Shown here piece by piece: positions 62,293-64,000 of a DNA stretch of 64,000 nucleotides. Origin of the DNA: UBA1433 sp964581565 (GTDB lineage: Bacteria > Bacillota > Clostridia > Eubacteriales > UBA1433); NCBI GenBank assembly GCA_964581565.1, contig CAZOOZ010000004.1:124001-188000 (forward strand), read 5' to 3'. A program made the position numbers and the translations under genes. Every line of letters begins with the position of its first letter. The stretch's first letter is position 1. Under the pieces are notes generated by a model. It was given only the letters and a program-made list of their open reading frames with translations. It was not told the DNA's origin and made no database searches.

Positions 62293-64000
62293 ATGTTTAA
62301 AGTAAGATCTTATACGAAAGATTTATTTCGTGAAATTTGGGGAAATAAAAGCAGATTTTTATCTATTTTCGCTATTATTGCTCTGGGAGTCGGCTTTTTC
62401 GCAGGCCTAAAATCAACAGGTCCGGATATGAAGTTAACCGCACAAAAATATTTTTCTGACTACAATTTAATGGATGTTCAGTTAAAGTCTACTATGGGCT
62501 TTACAAAGGATGATATTTGTTATCTTTCTGAACTAGATTATATTCAAGAGTTACAACCATCCTATTCACTGGATGCATTTATTGAAAATTCAAATGATAC
62601 TGAAGATATTGTAAAAGTTTATTCTTTAAATTTGGATACTCTAAATAATGATAATTATATTTCCAAGCCCGTTTTACAGGAAGGCAGATTCCCTCAAAAT
62701 ACAAATGAATGTGTCATAGACAACGGCAGTCTTGGAGAAAATAAATATGTGATCGGTTCGACAGTCAATTTGGCATTCGATTCAAATCAGGGAGACATTT
62801 CAGATGCATTAAAGGTTGATACTTTTACTATTGTAGGTATTATTTCTTCCCCCGTGTATATTTCTTTTGAAAAAGGAAGTACATCTATTGGAAACGGAGA
62901 AATTGACAATATCATGTATATCAGTCAAGACGTTTTTAATTATGAGGTATTTACCGATATATTTATTACTTTTAAAAACGTGAATAACTATAGTTTTTAT
63001 GATCCGTTGTATGAAGATCTTATCAATGATAATATAATAAAGCTTGAAAGTATAGGTATCGAACGTTCGGATATCCGTTATAATGAAATATTTAGTGATG
63101 CTAATGCAAAAATAGAAAAAGTACAGGAAGAAATAAATGCTGGATGGAACAAATATTATAAAGAAAAAAATAAATATGAGAACCAAATTAATACTGCAAA
63201 ACAAAAAATTAAATCTGCAAGATCACAATGGACAGCCAGTGAAAAAAATTACGAAGAAAGCTTACTCCTATTTCAAGAAGGCAAAAAACAACTCCAACAA
63301 TCACAGAACGAGTTAACATCTCTTCAATCATCGATTGATTTATTAACAGGGCAGTTGAATGCTATAGAAAATATCTTGATTTCAATCAATATTTTATCTT
63401 TGCCTGATGAATTAATAATGTCACCTGATCTTATAGCAGATGTAAGTCTTTCATCTCTTCCCGCAACGTTTATTGATTATATCAACAAAACACCGCCACT
63501 TTCAACAGACGAGTTATTGCAGCAAATACTTTCTTTGAACACAGATGAAAAACAAATTTTCTTTAATATAATAAACAACTCAGATACCTATTTATCTTTA
63601 TCGGCTGAAAATAAAGAATTAATTTCCTCATTAGAAATACTGCTTGCCACCGATGTTTATGCTAATAATAGGACCGAATTTCTTCCGCGGTTAAACGAAT
63701 ATATAGATAAAGGCAAGCAACAATTAAGCATCTTACAGCAACAATTAGAGTTAGGATACACTGAATTTAATGCTTCAGAACAACTCTTAGAAGAAAAAGA
63801 AATCGAGTTATATAATGCTAAACAGCAATTAGACAATGGATATAGTGAGTTAACATTTAATGAAAGCAAACTGAATAAGCAAATTAAAAGCGGACAAAAA
63901 CAATTAGATAATACATTTAATCAATTAGATGATGCACAAAATGAATTAGATAAATCTAAAGATGAATTAAGTGAACTCTCGCTACCAAAATGGTATATAT
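62293..64000 (+). CDS. FtsX/MacB-type ABC permease with coiled-coil region (partial)
   Basis: The gene starts at ATG 62293 and runs off the right edge: 569 codons are visible. The N-terminus MFKVRSYTKDLFREIWGNKSR leads into one membrane helix (FAIIALGVGFFAGL) and a MacB-like extracellular domain (FTIVGIISSPVYISFE). From about residue 275 (EIFSDANAKIEKVQEEI) comes a long heptad-rich coiled coil, broken near 355-420 and resuming from about 470 with repeated K/Q/L/E blocks, to the window end. The C-terminal membrane helices of the family must lie outside. Large permeases of this type with a coiled-coil insert are known in Clostridia, often for lipid or peptide export. Substrate unknown. Confidence 0.9.
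   Translation, partial: MFKVRSYTKDLFREIWGNKSRFLSIFAIIALGVGFFAGLKSTGPDMKLTAQKYFSDYNLMDVQLKSTMGFTKDDICYLSELDYIQELQPSYSLDAFIENSNDTEDIVKVYSLNLDTLNNDNYISKPVLQEGRFPQNTNECVIDNGSLGENKYVIGSTVNLAFDSNQGDISDALKVDTFTIVGIISSPVYISFEKGSTSIGNGEIDNIMYISQDVFNYEVFTDIFITFKNVNNYSFYDPLYEDLINDNIIKLESIGIERSDIRYNEIFSDANAKIEKVQEEINAGWNKYYKEKNKYENQINTAKQKIKSARSQWTASEKNYEESLLLFQEGKKQLQQSQNELTSLQSSIDLLTGQLNAIENILISINILSLPDELIMSPDLIADVSLSSLPATFIDYINKTPPLSTDELLQQILSLNTDEKQIFFNIINNSDTYLSLSAENKELISSLEILLATDVYANNRTEFLPRLNEYIDKGKQQLSILQQQLELGYTEFNASEQLLEEKEIELYNAKQQLDNGYSELTFNESKLNKQIKSGQKQLDNTFNQLDDAQNELDKSKDELSELSLPKWYI

Noticed and set aside
62809..63204. Minus-strand frame inside the last permease
   Set aside because: It is antisense to a clear MacB-like domain, and its hydrophobic sequence reflects AT-rich codons read backwards.
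1..64000. CRISPR array, IS element, tRNA or rRNA genes
   Set aside because: I looked for regular direct repeats, transposase motifs and tRNA-like GTTCRA arms. Only the tmRNA arm was found.

Overview
The window is AT-rich DNA from an endospore-forming, low-GC Firmicute, most likely a member of the Clostridia. It encodes the sporulation proteins SpoIIGA, sigma-E, sigma-G and SpoIIM, a Gram-positive-type HPr kinase, lipoprotein-anchored ABC transport, a B12-dependent ribonucleotide reductase, a B12-dependent methionine synthase with a split reactivation domain, and a T-box leader. I cannot name the genus from sequence alone. Nothing looks like a prophage, plasmid or genomic island. It is compact core chromosome with short intergenic gaps and many 1-20 base gene overlaps.

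Layout. 1-447: a lipoprotein gene broken by two one-base shifts. 0.5-2.7 kb: an AmmeMemoRadiSam pair (radical SAM enzyme plus a MEMO/AMMECR1 fusion). 2.8-3.8 kb: metA. 4-11 kb: a complete ten-gene F1Fo ATP synthase operon whose c subunit carries the sodium-type ligand set. 11.3-12.2 kb: smpB and ssrA (tmRNA). 12.4-12.9 kb: the decayed remnant of an amino-acid permease. 13-18.6 kb: an oppBCDFA peptide transporter. 18.8-22 kb: cmk-plsC-ispH-rpsA. 22-26.6 kb: dacF, deoB, spoIIM, a Nudix hydrolase, nrdR and a small protein.

26.7-32.1 kb runs on the plus strand: hprK, a PHP phosphoesterase, an alpha/beta hydrolase, a small beta-carbonic-anhydrase-like protein, malic enzyme, a cysteine synthase-like enzyme and a PC4-like protein. 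32-40.7 kb holds a HAD phosphatase, CstA, a DEAD-box helicase and a minus-strand group: a D,D-carboxypeptidase, a pseudouridine synthase, an unknown protein, MnmM/YtqB and an HI0933-like flavoprotein. 40.8-45.1 kb is a T-box-controlled Nudix-pheS-pheT operon. 45.2-49.1 kb, on the plus strand, is metF, the methionine synthase reactivation protein and metH. 49.2-51.7 kb is spoIIGA-sigE-sigG. 51.7-58.7 kb is proB-proA-nrdJ-traB and a class IV aminotransferase. 58.8-61 kb is uvrC plus a membrane protein. 61.2-64 kb is a small orphan gene and a MacB/FtsX-type ABC exporter whose permease runs off the end.

The metabolic themes fit together. metA, metF, the split metH and the cysteine synthase-like gene supply sulfur amino acids. 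OppABCDF and CstA suggest growth on peptides. The ATP synthase, the B12 enzymes and PEP/malate metabolism suit an anaerobic fermenter. The most noteworthy regulatory signals are the pheST T-box, a sigma-F-like promoter before sigG and a 22-base-spaced promoter before spoIIGA. I found no CRISPR array, IS element, tRNA, rRNA or replication origin. The systems most open to discovery are the AmmeMemoRadiSam pair and the few small unassigned genes.
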